A stretch of 52,453 nt of DNA from JAPLMI01 sp043798375 (GCA_043798375.1 JAZDOS010000015.1:1-52453); one strand, 5' to 3'; positions 40,633 through 48,856 are shown, numbered from the stretch's first letter. Notes: generated by a model from the letters alone, not told the origin. A program made the numbers and translations.

Positions 40633-40709
40633 ATGAGTCCCGTTAAACCTTTCTAGCGGGATATTCAGGCAAGAGCAAGTTTTATAAGCAGGAGGTCTAA
40701 CGGGATGAG
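40633..40709 (+). repeat. 77-bp ATGAG/CCCGTTAGACC element carrying the cysE translation start, copy B
   Basis: Same length and ends as copy A with only a few substitutions (CCCGTTAAACC on the left, CTAGCGGG inside, GCAGGAGG). AGGAGG at 40690-40695 lies 9 nt before the cysE ATG at 40705, which is in the right ATGAG. Confidence 0.88.
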
Positions 40710-41370
40710 CATTTTATTAAATCTCTTCTTTGTTTTCGTTATATTCTGGATGGCGATAGCGATTCTGTTCAGGGCCGAGATAAGGTCTGTCTTCGGCAGG
40801 GACCCGGCCGCGACCAGTTATCTCGAAGTCCTTTTTACGTATTCGGGCCTGCACGCGATCATCTTTTACAGGATATCGCACGCGCTTCTCGCGATGCATG
40901 TGCCGTTCTTCCCGCGATACATCTCGCAATTGGGCCGTTTCTTCACCGGTATCGAGATACATCCCGGCGCCCAAATAGGCAAAGAATTTTTCATCGATCA
41001 TGGGATGGGCGTCGTGATAGGCGAGACCGCGATCATAGGCGATAACGTCCTCCTGTATCAGGGCGTGACGCTCGGAGGCACCGGCAAATGCCGCGGCAAG
41101 CGCCACCCCACGATCGGTAATAACGTCGTCGTCGGCGCGGGCGCCAAGGTCCTCGGGAATATCACGATCGGGGATAATTCGTATATCGGTTCGAACGCGG
41201 TCGTCATCAAGGATGTCCCGCCGGATTCGACCGTCGTCGGCGTGCCCGGCCGCGTCACGAAGCAGGACGGTAAGAAACTAGATGTCTCCCTCGACCATAT
41301 CCACGTCCTCGACCCGATACTGCAGGACCTCGACGAATTGAAGAAGAGGCTCGACGAACTGGAAAAGTGA
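40705..41370 (+). CDS. cysE: Serine O-acetyltransferase
   Basis: 221 residues. First step of cysteine synthesis from serine and acetyl-CoA. A hydrophobic N-terminal helix (LLNLFFVFVIFWMAIAILF) is followed by the SAT core (DPAATSYLEVLFTYSGLHAIIFYRISHAL) and a left-handed hexapeptide beta-helix (IHPGAQIGKEFFIDHGMGVVIGETAIIGDNVLLYQGVTLGGTGK...GAKVLGNITIGDNSYIGSNAVV). The N-terminal helix is unusual for soluble CysE and may anchor it. Start is in the 77-bp repeat. The stop overlaps the cysS GTG start; adjacency of cysE and cysS links synthesis and use of cysteine. Confidence 0.93.
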   Translation: MSILLNLFFVFVIFWMAIAILFRAEIRSVFGRDPAATSYLEVLFTYSGLHAIIFYRISHALLAMHVPFFPRYISQLGRFFTGIEIHPGAQIGKEFFIDHGMGVVIGETAIIGDNVLLYQGVTLGGTGKCRGKRHPTIGNNVVVGAGAKVLGNITIGDNSYIGSNAVVIKDVPPDSTVVGVPGRVTKQDGKKLDVSLDHIHVLDPILQDLDELKKRLDELEK

Positions 41371-42770
41371 AGATATATAATTCCCTAACTAGAATTAAAG
41401 AAGAATTCAAGCCTATCAAGGAAGGCCGTATAGGTATGTATGTCTGCGGCCCCACCGTTTACGACGAACCCCATATAGGGCATGCCCGGAGCGCTTACAT
41501 ATTTGATTGCATCCGTCGGTATCTTGAATATAAAGGAAATAAGGTCACGTTCGTCAGGAATGTGACCGATGTGGACGATAAGATAATTGAGAAGGCAAGA
41601 GATGAGTTAAGGGTACAGGGTACGGGGTACGGGGTACAGGAAAAAACAGAAGAAATTTCGAAGAAATACCTCGACGCGTATCACGACGACATGAAACTTC
41701 TTGGTATTGGAAAGCCCGATAAAGAGCCGAAGGCGACCGAATATATCCCGAAGATGATCAGGTTTATCGAGCGCCTCATAGAGAAAGGTAATGCTTATAC
41801 TGCCGGCGGGGATGTCTACTTCGACATAAAAAAAGCTAAGGATTACGGAAAGTTATCCAATCAGAATCTTGACAAGATGGAATCTGGGGCGAGAGTTGCG
41901 GCCGGGGATAATAAGAAAGACCCGCTCGATTTTGCCCTCTGGAAAGCGGCAAAAGAGAATGAACCTTCATGGCCGAGCCCATGGGGGCCCGGCAGGCCCG
42001 GCTGGCACATCGAATGCTCTGTGATGAGTTCCGACATTTTAGGCGATGAATTCGATATTCACGGCGGCGGGATCGACCTCATATTCCCGCACCATGAGAA
42101 CGAGATCGCCCAGTCGGAAGGCGCGGGCTCGAAATTCGCGCGATACTGGATACATAACGGCCTTCTCACGATAAAGGGCGAGAAGATGGCCAAGTCGCTC
42201 GGCAATTTCATTTCAATAAAAGATTTTATGGTGAAGCACAAGGACGCGGATTATCTCAAGCTGCTATTTCTGAACACGCATTACAGGCACCCGGTCGATT
42301 ATACCGAAGAGAAGATCGCGGAGATGAAGGCCGAGAAGGAGAGATTTGTTATACTGTTAGAAAAACTGAAGAGGGTTCAGGGTTCAGGGGAAAGGGGAAA
42401 GGGGAAAGAATTAGAAAAATTCAGGACCAGGCTCGAAGGGGCGATGGATGACGATTTCAACACGCCTCTCGCGCTGGCTGTCCTGTTCGACCTTGTCACG
42501 TACGCCAATGTCCATATCGAGGATGGGGATTTAATTTCAATAAAGAAACTGCTGTTGGATTTAAGCGGTGTCCTCGGCCTCAACCTTTCGAAGAGCGCGG
42601 CCGTTTCCGGAGTGGACGACAAGACGATATTGAAATTGATAGAAGAGAGAAACGCGGCGCGCGCTAAAAAAGATTTTAAAATTTCCGACGATATCAGAAA
42701 AAAACTCGCCTCCGAAGGCGTGATCCTTGAAGATACAAAAGACGGGACGACATGGCGAAGGCAAATTTGA
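41367..42770 (+). CDS. cysS: Cysteinyl-tRNA synthetase
   Basis: 467 residues, class I. KIYNSLTRIKEEF, then MYVCGPTVYDEPHIGHARSAYIFDCIRRYLEY with the HIGH-type motif, zinc-site regions (GWHIECSVMS; HGGGIDLIFPHHENEIAQSE) and KMSKS as GEKMAKSLGNF. Start is GTG at 41367 overlapping the cysE stop (GTGA). Two heptamer arrays are translated: RVQGTGYGVQEK (41611-41638) in the N-terminal catalytic region and RVQGSGERGKGKE (42373-42407) before the C-terminal DALR helices, both at sites where the family varies in length. Confidence 0.96.
   Translation: MKIYNSLTRIKEEFKPIKEGRIGMYVCGPTVYDEPHIGHARSAYIFDCIRRYLEYKGNKVTFVRNVTDVDDKIIEKARDELRVQGTGYGVQEKTEEISKKYLDAYHDDMKLLGIGKPDKEPKATEYIPKMIRFIERLIEKGNAYTAGGDVYFDIKKAKDYGKLSNQNLDKMESGARVAAGDNKKDPLDFALWKAAKENEPSWPSPWGPGRPGWHIECSVMSSDILGDEFDIHGGGIDLIFPHHENEIAQSEGAGSKFARYWIHNGLLTIKGEKMAKSLGNFISIKDFMVKHKDADYLKLLFLNTHYRHPVDYTEEKIAEMKAEKERFVILLEKLKRVQGSGERGKGKELEKFRTRLEGAMDDDFNTPLALAVLFDLVTYANVHIEDGDLISIKKLLLDLSGVLGLNLSKSAAVSGVDDKTILKLIEERNAARAKKDFKISDDIRKKLASEGVILEDTKDGTTWRRQI
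41611..41638 (+). repeat. GGGTACn heptamer array within cysS
   Basis: GGGTACA, GGGTACG, GGGTACG, GGGTACA in perfect 7-bp register, translated in frame. Confidence 0.88.
42373..42407 (+). repeat. GGGTTCA / GGGGAAA heptamer array within cysS
   Basis: GGGTTCA twice followed by GGGGAAA three times: five contiguous 7-bp words, two word types in one array, translated in frame. Confidence 0.86.
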
Positions 42771-43396
42771 AGCGCGGTATCTTTATCACATTCGAAGGGC
42801 CCGAGGGGTGCGGAAAGTCCACGCATTCGAAGCTCGCCTGTGAATATTTAAAGAACAAAGGTTATGATTGTGTCTGCACCAGAGAGCCGGGTGGAACAAA
42901 ACTCGGTGAAGGCATAAGGCAGGTCCTGCTGCATTCGGACGGGATCGAGATCTCCGACCTGGCCGAGCTTTTCCTTTTTGAGGCGGCGCGCTCCCAGATA
43001 GTCGCCGAGCTTATTAAGCCGAGCCTCGCGGGGAAGAAGATAGTGATATGCGACCGTTTCAGCGACGCGACGACGAGCTACCAGGGTTACGGCGGCAAAA
43101 TTCCGCTTAAGACGATTAAAATATTGGACCGCGCCGCGACCGGAGGGCTCGAGCCGGATGCCACAATCCTTTTGGACATAAATACCGGGACAGGATTGGC
43201 CCGGGCAAAGGCTAAGGGCGCCGACAGGATGGAGGCCAAAGATACCGCCTATCATAAAAGGGTAAGAAGCGGATATTTGAAGCTTGCGAAAAACGAGCCT
43301 TCGAGAATCAGGGTGATAAAAGTAACAGGCTCTATAGAAGAGACGCAGGTTCTTGTGAGGCACGAGCTCGACGCGGTTATCCGAAAGATGCAATAG
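42752..43396 (+). CDS. tmk: Thymidylate kinase
   Basis: 214 residues. Phosphorylates dTMP to dTDP. P-loop FITFEGPEGCGKSTHSKLA, DRX motif VICDRFSDATTSYQGYGG, and LLDINTGTGLARAKAKGADRME corresponding to the LID region. Slightly overlaps cysS (19 nt). Start ATG 42752 gives a short basic lead-in before the P-loop, as usual. Confidence 0.94.
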   Translation: MAKANLKRGIFITFEGPEGCGKSTHSKLACEYLKNKGYDCVCTREPGGTKLGEGIRQVLLHSDGIEISDLAELFLFEAARSQIVAELIKPSLAGKKIVICDRFSDATTSYQGYGGKIPLKTIKILDRAATGGLEPDATILLDINTGTGLARAKAKGADRMEAKDTAYHKRVRSGYLKLAKNEPSRIRVIKVTGSIEETQVLVRHELDAVIRKMQ

Positions 43397-43402
43397 ATAT
43401 AT

Positions 43403-45199
43403 ATGAACAAATCGCTGATCCGCAACTTTTCGATAATCGCCCACATCGACCACGGCAAGTCGACGCTTGCCGACAGGATCCTCCAGTTTACCGGCGCGAT
43501 AAGCGAAAGAGAATTCCACGACCAGCTTCTCGACGATATGGACCTCGAACGCGAACGCGGCATTACGATAAAGGCGAGCGCCGTCCGTATCGATTACAAG
43601 GCAAAAGACGGTAATACGTATGAGCTGAATCTTATCGACACGCCGGGGCATGTCGATTTTACCTACGAGGTATCGAAATCGATAGGGGCATGCGAAGGCG
43701 CGCTCCTCGTGGTCGATGCCGGCCAGGGCGTCGAGGCCCAGACCGTGGCGAACCTCTATCTCGCGATGGAGCACAACCTTGTCATCATCCCGGTGATCAA
43801 TAAGATAGACCTCGCCAATGCCGAGATCGATAAGGTGAAACACGAGATCTCGGATATATTGAACCTTGACGCGTCGAATATAATACTCGCCAGCGCCAAG
43901 CAGGGTATCGGAACAAGCGATATACTTGAGGCCGTGGTGGAGAGGATCCCCGCGCCGGCCGGCGAAGTCACAAATCCGCTTCAGGCCCTCATATTCGATT
44001 CAAAATTCGATACATATAAAGGCGTGGTGATACTTTTAAGGGTCATGAACGGAGTTATTCGTAAGGGCATGAAGATAATGATGATGTCGGCCAAAACCAC
44101 GTATGAGATCCTCGAGGTCGGAATATTTAATCCCAGGGAAGAGCAGATCGCGGAGCTCTCCTGCGGCGAAGTCGGATATATAACCTGCAATGTGAGGGAC
44201 GCAAGGGTTATTTCCGTCGGCGATACGGTCACCGACTCCGAAAATCCCGCCGCCTCGCCCCTGCCGGGCTACAAAAAAGTCCAGCCGATGGTTTTTAGCG
44301 GCATATATCCGGCGAACAGCGCGGACTTTCCCGCGCTTAAGGGAGCTATCGAAAAACTGAGGCTCTCGGACGCGTCTTTCGTGTTCGAACCGGAGAAATC
44401 GGCGTCTCTGGGCATGGGTTTCAGGTGCGGATTCCTCGGGCTTCTACATATGGAGATAATCGAGGAGAGGCTTGAGCGCGAATTCGACCTCAATCTCGTA
44501 ATCACGACGCCGAGCGTCATATACAGGGTGATGCTAAAAGACGGCGATATTCTGGATATAGACAATCCCATGAAACTGCCGAGCGCCGGAGAGATAGAGG
44601 AAGTCGAAGAGCCTTATGTGAGGGCATACATCATCTCGCCCAAAATCTCTATAGGAAATATCCTGGAGCTTTCCGAATCGCGGCGCGGGGCATATGTATC
44701 GACCGAATATCTCGACGAGGACAGGGTCCAGATAGTCTACGACATTCCGCTATCGGAGATAATAGTCGATTTTTACGACAGGATAAAATCGGTAACAAGA
44801 GGCTATGGCTCACTCGATTACGAATTCCTTGATTACCGGCCGACAATTATTGTAAAACTGGACATTCTTATTAACGGCGAAGTGTATGACGCGTTTTCTT
44901 CGCTCGTCTTCAAAGACAGGGCCTATCCCAAGGGCAAGGCCATTATAGAAAAACTTAAAGAGACGATACCCAGGCACCTCTTCCAGATAATTTTGCAGGC
45001 CGCGATCGGCGGCACGGTCATCGCGCGCGAAACAATAAAAGCGATCGGCAAGAACGTTACGGCCAAATGTTACGGCGGCGATATAACAAGAAAAAGAAAG
45101 CTCTGGGAAAAACAGAAGGCAGGTAAAAAGCGCATGAAGCAGTTCGGCAAAATTGAAATACCACAGGAGGCATTCTTTGCGGCACTCAAAGCATCTTAA
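43403..45199 (+). CDS. lepA: Elongation factor 4 (LepA GTPase)
   Basis: 598 residues, family length. GTPase motifs AHIDHGKSTLADRIL, DTPGHVDFTYEV and NKIDL. LepA-type domains follow, including the LepA-specific C-terminus (GGTVIARETIKAIGKNVTAKCYGGDITRKRKLWEKQKAGKKRMKQFGKIEIPQEAFFAAL). Binds ribosomes and has been implicated in back-translocation or initiation and biogenesis. lepB follows with overlap, the classical lepA-lepB pair. Confidence 0.97.
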   Translation: MNKSLIRNFSIIAHIDHGKSTLADRILQFTGAISEREFHDQLLDDMDLERERGITIKASAVRIDYKAKDGNTYELNLIDTPGHVDFTYEVSKSIGACEGALLVVDAGQGVEAQTVANLYLAMEHNLVIIPVINKIDLANAEIDKVKHEISDILNLDASNIILASAKQGIGTSDILEAVVERIPAPAGEVTNPLQALIFDSKFDTYKGVVILLRVMNGVIRKGMKIMMMSAKTTYEILEVGIFNPREEQIAELSCGEVGYITCNVRDARVISVGDTVTDSENPAASPLPGYKKVQPMVFSGIYPANSADFPALKGAIEKLRLSDASFVFEPEKSASLGMGFRCGFLGLLHMEIIEERLEREFDLNLVITTPSVIYRVMLKDGDILDIDNPMKLPSAGEIEEVEEPYVRAYIISPKISIGNILELSESRRGAYVSTEYLDEDRVQIVYDIPLSEIIVDFYDRIKSVTRGYGSLDYEFLDYRPTIIVKLDILINGEVYDAFSSLVFKDRAYPKGKAIIEKLKETIPRHLFQIILQAAIGGTVIARETIKAIGKNVTAKCYGGDITRKRKLWEKQKAGKKRMKQFGKIEIPQEAFFAALKAS

Positions 45200-45758
45200 G
45201 TCTCAGGTCCGCGAATGGACGGAATCGATAATAATAGCTGTAATACTCGCGCTCTTTATCAGGACGTTTGTCGTCCAGGCGTTCAAGATCCCGTCGGGCT
45301 CGATGATACCGACTTTCAAGGTAGGCGACAGGATCTTCGTAAATAAGTTTCTCTACGGGGCCAAGATACCGTTTACCGGCCTTAACCTTCCGGCAGTAAG
45401 ACAGCCGAAAAGAGGCGATATTATAGTTTTCATTTCTCCCGAAACACCGAAGAAAGATTTTGTCAAAAGGCTCATAGCGGTTTCCGGCGAGAGGGTGGAG
45501 ATAAAGGACGGTAAAATTTTTATAAACGGCATGGAGGCCAGGGAGCCATCGCTCAGGGCTAACTATTATTACAACGCCGGCGATTTCGGCCGTGAGGGCG
45601 CCGCGGTGGTGGTGCCGAAAGATTCTTATTTTGCCCTGGGTGATAACAGCGCAAGCTCCCGGGATTCCAGGTATTGGGGGTTCGTCCCGAAGAAGAATAT
45701 GCTCGGCAAGGTGATACTCATTTATTGGCCGCTCCACAGGATGAAGGTGATAAATTAA
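45177..45758 (+). CDS. lepB: Signal peptidase I
   Basis: 193 residues. One N-terminal membrane anchor (TESIIIAVILALFIRTFVVQAF), catalytic Ser in KIPSGSMIPTFKVGDRI (about residue 42), general-base Lys in DFVKRLIAVSGERV (about 97) and box E GDNSASSRDSRYWGFV. Cleaves signal peptides of SecA-exported proteins. Start chosen at TTG 45177, six nt after AGGAGG (45165-45170); the frame continues upstream within lepA but without a suitable RBS. Overlaps the lepA stop by 23 nt. Confidence 0.93.
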   Translation: MRHSKHLKSQVREWTESIIIAVILALFIRTFVVQAFKIPSGSMIPTFKVGDRIFVNKFLYGAKIPFTGLNLPAVRQPKRGDIIVFISPETPKKDFVKRLIAVSGERVEIKDGKIFINGMEAREPSLRANYYYNAGDFGREGAAVVVPKDSYFALGDNSASSRDSRYWGFVPKKNMLGKVILIYWPLHRMKVIN

Positions 45759-46322
45759 ATGGGCGTGAATTTAGCGAATAAGATAACGATAGCGAGGATC
45801 ATTTCGATACCTTTCTTCATAGCCTCTATCATATACGCCAGGCTTGATATAGCCCTGGCCTTTTTTATCCTTGCGATAATCTCCGACGGCGCGGACGGTT
45901 TCATAGCGAGGGCATTGAAACAGAAGACGAAACTCGGGACGATCCTTGATCCGCTGGCGGATAAGCTTCTATTGATAAGCGCCTACATATGCCTGGCTGT
46001 CGTAAAAAGCATTCCGGCGGACTTCAGGCTCCCGCCGTACGTCCCTATCATAATCATTTCAAGAGATGTGTTAATCGTGCTGGGCTCTATAATAGTGTAT
46101 GTGACGAAAGGCGACCTTAACGTACGCCCCAGCGCCGTCGGGAAAATCACGACATTTTTCCAGATGATAACGATCGTGAGCATACTTACGCAATTCAAAT
46201 ATTCCCATATAGTTTGGAACATCGCGGCCTTACTTACCGTGATATCCGGCATCGGCTACCTGGTAATGGGCTCGAGGCTTCTTGGTGAGAATAACAATTC
46301 TTTAAAAAAGGCAGGGCACTAA
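45759..46322 (+). CDS. pgsA: CDP-diacylglycerol--glycerol-3-phosphate 3-phosphatidyltransferase-like protein
   Basis: 187 residues with several membrane helices (about six). The CDP-alcohol phosphatidyltransferase motif is complete: DGADGFIARALKQKTKLGTILDPLADKLL (DGxxAR...G...D...D). NLANKITIARIISIPFFI is typical of PgsA. Makes phosphatidylglycerophosphate, the precursor of anionic lipids. Starts directly after the lepB stop and is followed by plsY, another phospholipid gene. Confidence 0.92.
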   Translation: MGVNLANKITIARIISIPFFIASIIYARLDIALAFFILAIISDGADGFIARALKQKTKLGTILDPLADKLLLISAYICLAVVKSIPADFRLPPYVPIIIISRDVLIVLGSIIVYVTKGDLNVRPSAVGKITTFFQMITIVSILTQFKYSHIVWNIAALLTVISGIGYLVMGSRLLGENNNSLKKAGH

Positions 46323-46323
46323 T

Positions 46324-46962
46324 TTGGTACCGGTCTTGATGCTTACGCTTTCGGTTATTACCGCCTATCTTATAGGTTCGTTCCCGACCAGTTTCATCAT
46401 GGCGAAGATTGCGAAGGGCATAGATATAAGGGATGTGGGCTCGAAGAACGCCGGCGCGACAAACGTCTTAAGGACGGCAGGTAAAATTCCCGCGATCATC
46501 ACGCTCGTTGTGGATATCCTGAAAGGCGTATTCGCCGTCACAATAGCAGCCGACTTCTTTTACGCTTTTCATATAGATTTAATCTACGATTTTTACCGGT
46601 GCCTCCTCGGCCTGGTCGTCGTATGCGGCCACATCTGGCCGGTATTTTTAAGGTTCAAGGGCGGGAAGGGGATTGCCACCACTCTCGGGGTCGCGATTGC
46701 GCTCGCGCCCGGGATACTTCTTCCGTCAGCCGTAATATGGTTTCTCGTATTTTCACTTACAAGTTATGTTTCTCTTGCCTCCATGCTCAGCCTCATCTCT
46801 TTCCCGATAATATCCGCGTTATTCGGCGGCTCCTTATACGTGACTTTATTAAGCGTCATTCTTTGCGTGATAAGCGTTTACAAGCATAAGGGGAACATCA
46901 AAAGGCTCATGCGCGGGGAAGAGAATAAGACGCGCTTCTTTACCAAAAACAAACCCTCCTGA
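46324..46962 (+). CDS. plsY: Acyl-phosphate:glycerol-3-phosphate acyltransferase
   Basis: 212-residue integral membrane protein. PlsY motifs: AYLIGSFPTSFIMAKIAKGIDIRDVGSKNAGATNVLRTAG, VCGHIWPVFLRFKGGKGIATTLGV and a C-terminal KHKGNIKRLMRGEE. Makes lysophosphatidic acid, the first step of phospholipid synthesis. Start TTG 46324 is 8 nt after AGGCAGGG; ATG 46339 is the alternative. Last gene of the run from yacL; a 240-bp regulatory gap follows. Confidence 0.93.
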   Translation: MVPVLMLTLSVITAYLIGSFPTSFIMAKIAKGIDIRDVGSKNAGATNVLRTAGKIPAIITLVVDILKGVFAVTIAADFFYAFHIDLIYDFYRCLLGLVVVCGHIWPVFLRFKGGKGIATTLGVAIALAPGILLPSAVIWFLVFSLTSYVSLASMLSLISFPIISALFGGSLYVTLLSVILCVISVYKHKGNIKRLMRGEENKTRFFTKNKPS

Positions 46963-47041
46963 CCACGGTGTTCACTTGATTAACAGACCCTCTCTATTAG
47001 GTTAAAAAAAGCCAGCTGACTTTCGCATGACACATTATCCA

Positions 47042-47071
47042 TTGACACTATATATGCTAATATTATATAAT
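47042..47071 (+). promoter_or_regulatory. Sigma-70 promoter of the ilv operon
   Basis: TTGACA (47042-47047), 18-bp spacer, TATAAT (47066-47071). Predicted start near 47078, leaving a leader of about 120 nt before ilvD. Confidence 0.82.
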
Positions 47072-47100
47072 GTTTGTCCATTATATGGAGGTACCTCTAA

Positions 47101-47154
47101 ATGAACCCCGCACCTTCTAAAAAGGTGGGGATTTTAATAAAACATAACGGATGA
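47101..47154 (+). CDS. Putative ilv leader peptide, 17 residues
   Basis: ATG AAC CCC... to TGA encodes MNPAPSKKVGILIKHNG. GGAGG at 47087-47091 is 9 nt upstream, an excellent ribosome-binding site. Residues 9-13 are V-G-I-L-I, so four of five consecutive codons are for the end-products of the operon that follows. Codons 2-6 form the left arm of a 14-bp inverted repeat whose right arm covers the ilvD start. This is the design expected of a translational or transcriptional attenuator. Too short to be found by ordinary gene callers. Confidence 0.72.
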   Translation: MNPAPSKKVGILIKHNG

Positions 47155-47202
47155 TTTAAACGTTAAACAGATATAGTGATATAAAGAAAGAAGGTGCGGG
47201 GT
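47105..47202 (+). promoter_or_regulatory. Candidate translational attenuator of ilvD
   Basis: ACCCCGCACCTTCT (47105-47118) is perfectly complementary to AGAAGGTGCGGGGT (47189-47202), which contains the AAGG Shine-Dalgarno and the first two bases of the ilvD GTG. A competing local hairpin uses the same left arm: CCCC-(GC)-ACCTT / AAGGT-GGGG (47106-47130). A ribosome stalled on the Val/Ile/Leu codons (47125-47139) would cover the left arm and leave ilvD free; a ribosome that finishes the leader would permit sequestration. Model inferred from sequence only. Confidence 0.68.
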
Positions 47203-48856
47203 GAAAAGCGACAAGATTAAAAAGGGTGTCGAGCGCGCGGGGGCGCGGTCACTTCTCTATGCTACGGGCATATCCAAAGAGGATATGGCAAAGCCTTTTA
47301 TAGCGGTGGCCACATCCAGAACCGATATTATACCGGGCCATATACATATGGCAAGGCTCGAGCGGTTTATCGAGCGCGGGATCGCAGCAGCCGGAGGGGT
47401 GCCGTTTTTCTTCGGTATTCCCGGTATATGCGACGGTATCGCTATGGGCCACGCGGGAATGAAGTATTCGCTTGCATCGCGCGAGCTTATCGCGGATATG
47501 GTCGAGACGATAATGAAAGCGCACTGCTTTGACGGATTGGTCTGCCTTACGAACTGCGACAAGATTACGCCGGGCATGCTTATGGCTGCCGGAAGACTGA
47601 ATGTTCCGTCGATCGTTGTTACGGCAGGGCCGATGATGAGCGGGAACCTGAGGGGCCGCAGGCTTTCATTGGTCAAAGATACATTTGAAGCTGTCGGCCG
47701 GTTCAAGAAAGGTGATATTTCACAGGACGAATTGAACGCGCTTGAGATGTGCGCGTGTCCGGGCGCGGGCGCGTGCCAGGGGCTTTACACCGCGAATTCA
47801 ATGGCGTGCGTGACCGAGGCGCTCGGAATGAGCGTTCCCGGCTGCGCGACGGCTTTGGCCGTCTCGGCGAAGAAGGATAGGATCGCGCAGGAGTCGGGCG
47901 AAAGGATCGTTAATCTTGTTCGCCGTAATATTCTGCCCAGAACCATCTGCAGGCGCGAGGCGTTTGAGAATGCCATTAAAGTCGATATGGCGCTCGGCGG
48001 TTCGACGAATACTGTTTTACACATCATGGCGGTCGCGAAGGAATTCGGCATCGATATTCCTGTCGATATGTTCGATTCTATTTCACGCGCGACGCCTCAC
48101 ATAGCGAATATTCTCCCCGGCGGAGAACATTTTATGGAAGACCTTGATTCGGCAGGCGGAATTCCCGCGATCATAAAGCGCATGAGAAATCAGCTCAATG
48201 ACGTTATGACGGCGAGCTCCAGGATGATCAGCCAGATCGCGAATGACGCCCAGATTCTGGACGAGAATGTTATCAGGGACGCGAAGAATGCCTATCACAG
48301 GGAAGGCGGTATTGCCGTCCTGAAAGGTAATCTTTCGCCCGAGGGCGCTGTCGTGAAACAGACCGCTGTTTCTGAGGCGATGATGAAATTCAAGGGAAAA
48401 GCGCGCGTATTCGATTCCGAAGAGGCTTGCATGACCACGATCATGGCGGGCAAGATCAGGAAGGGCGACTGTATCGTTATCCGTTACGAAGGGCCGAAAG
48501 GCGGGCCGGGGATGAGAGAGATGCTGTCGCCGACCGCCGCGATCGTCGGGATGGGGCTCGCCGACGACGTTGCCCTGATCACGGACGGCCGTTTCTCGGG
48601 CGGAACGCAGGGGCCGTGCATCGGACACATTTCGCCCGAGGCGCAAGCCGGCGGGCTCATCGCGATCGTCGAAGACGGCGATGAAATTTCTATAGACATT
48701 CCGGCCCGCAGGCTCGAATTGAAGGCCGCCGACGATGTGATAAAGAGCCGCATGTCAAAGTGGAGGGCCCCGGAGCCGAAGGAGCGCGAAGGGTACCTTG
48801 CGCGATACGCCAGGATGGTCGGCTCGGCGTCCGAGGGAGCGGTGCTTAAAAGTTAA
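47201..48856 (+). CDS. ilvD: Dihydroxy-acid dehydratase
   Basis: 551 residues. Converts dihydroxy acids to the 2-keto acids of Val and Ile. IlvD/Edd Fe-S cluster residues are in LTNCDKITPGMLMAAGRL and CACPGAGACQGLYTANSMACVTEALG; C-terminal GPKGGPGMREMLSPTAAIVGMGL and DGRFSGGTQGPCIGHISPEA are diagnostic. Start GTG 47201 (KSDKIKKGVERAGARSLLYATG), with AAGG just upstream, within the attenuator. First gene of ilvD-ilvB-ilvN-ilvC. The stop is inside a GTTAAAA/GGCAAAA heptamer array. Confidence 0.96.
   Translation: MKSDKIKKGVERAGARSLLYATGISKEDMAKPFIAVATSRTDIIPGHIHMARLERFIERGIAAAGGVPFFFGIPGICDGIAMGHAGMKYSLASRELIADMVETIMKAHCFDGLVCLTNCDKITPGMLMAAGRLNVPSIVVTAGPMMSGNLRGRRLSLVKDTFEAVGRFKKGDISQDELNALEMCACPGAGACQGLYTANSMACVTEALGMSVPGCATALAVSAKKDRIAQESGERIVNLVRRNILPRTICRREAFENAIKVDMALGGSTNTVLHIMAVAKEFGIDIPVDMFDSISRATPHIANILPGGEHFMEDLDSAGGIPAIIKRMRNQLNDVMTASSRMISQIANDAQILDENVIRDAKNAYHREGGIAVLKGNLSPEGAVVKQTAVSEAMMKFKGKARVFDSEEACMTTIMAGKIRKGDCIVIRYEGPKGGPGMREMLSPTAAIVGMGLADDVALITDGRFSGGTQGPCIGHISPEAQAGGLIAIVEDGDEISIDIPARRLELKAADDVIKSRMSKWRAPEPKEREGYLARYARMVGSASEGAVLKS

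Noticed and set aside
47106..47139. Intrinsic terminator in the ilv leader
   Set aside because: The CCCC-ACCTT/AAGGT-GGGG stem is followed only by ATTTTAATA, a weak U-tract inside the leader ORF; treated as a competing hairpin instead.
47078..47200. T-box or metabolite riboswitch before ilvD
   Set aside because: No T-box consensus (TGGNACCGCG) or known aptamer core. The leader ORF and SD-masking repeat explain the region better.
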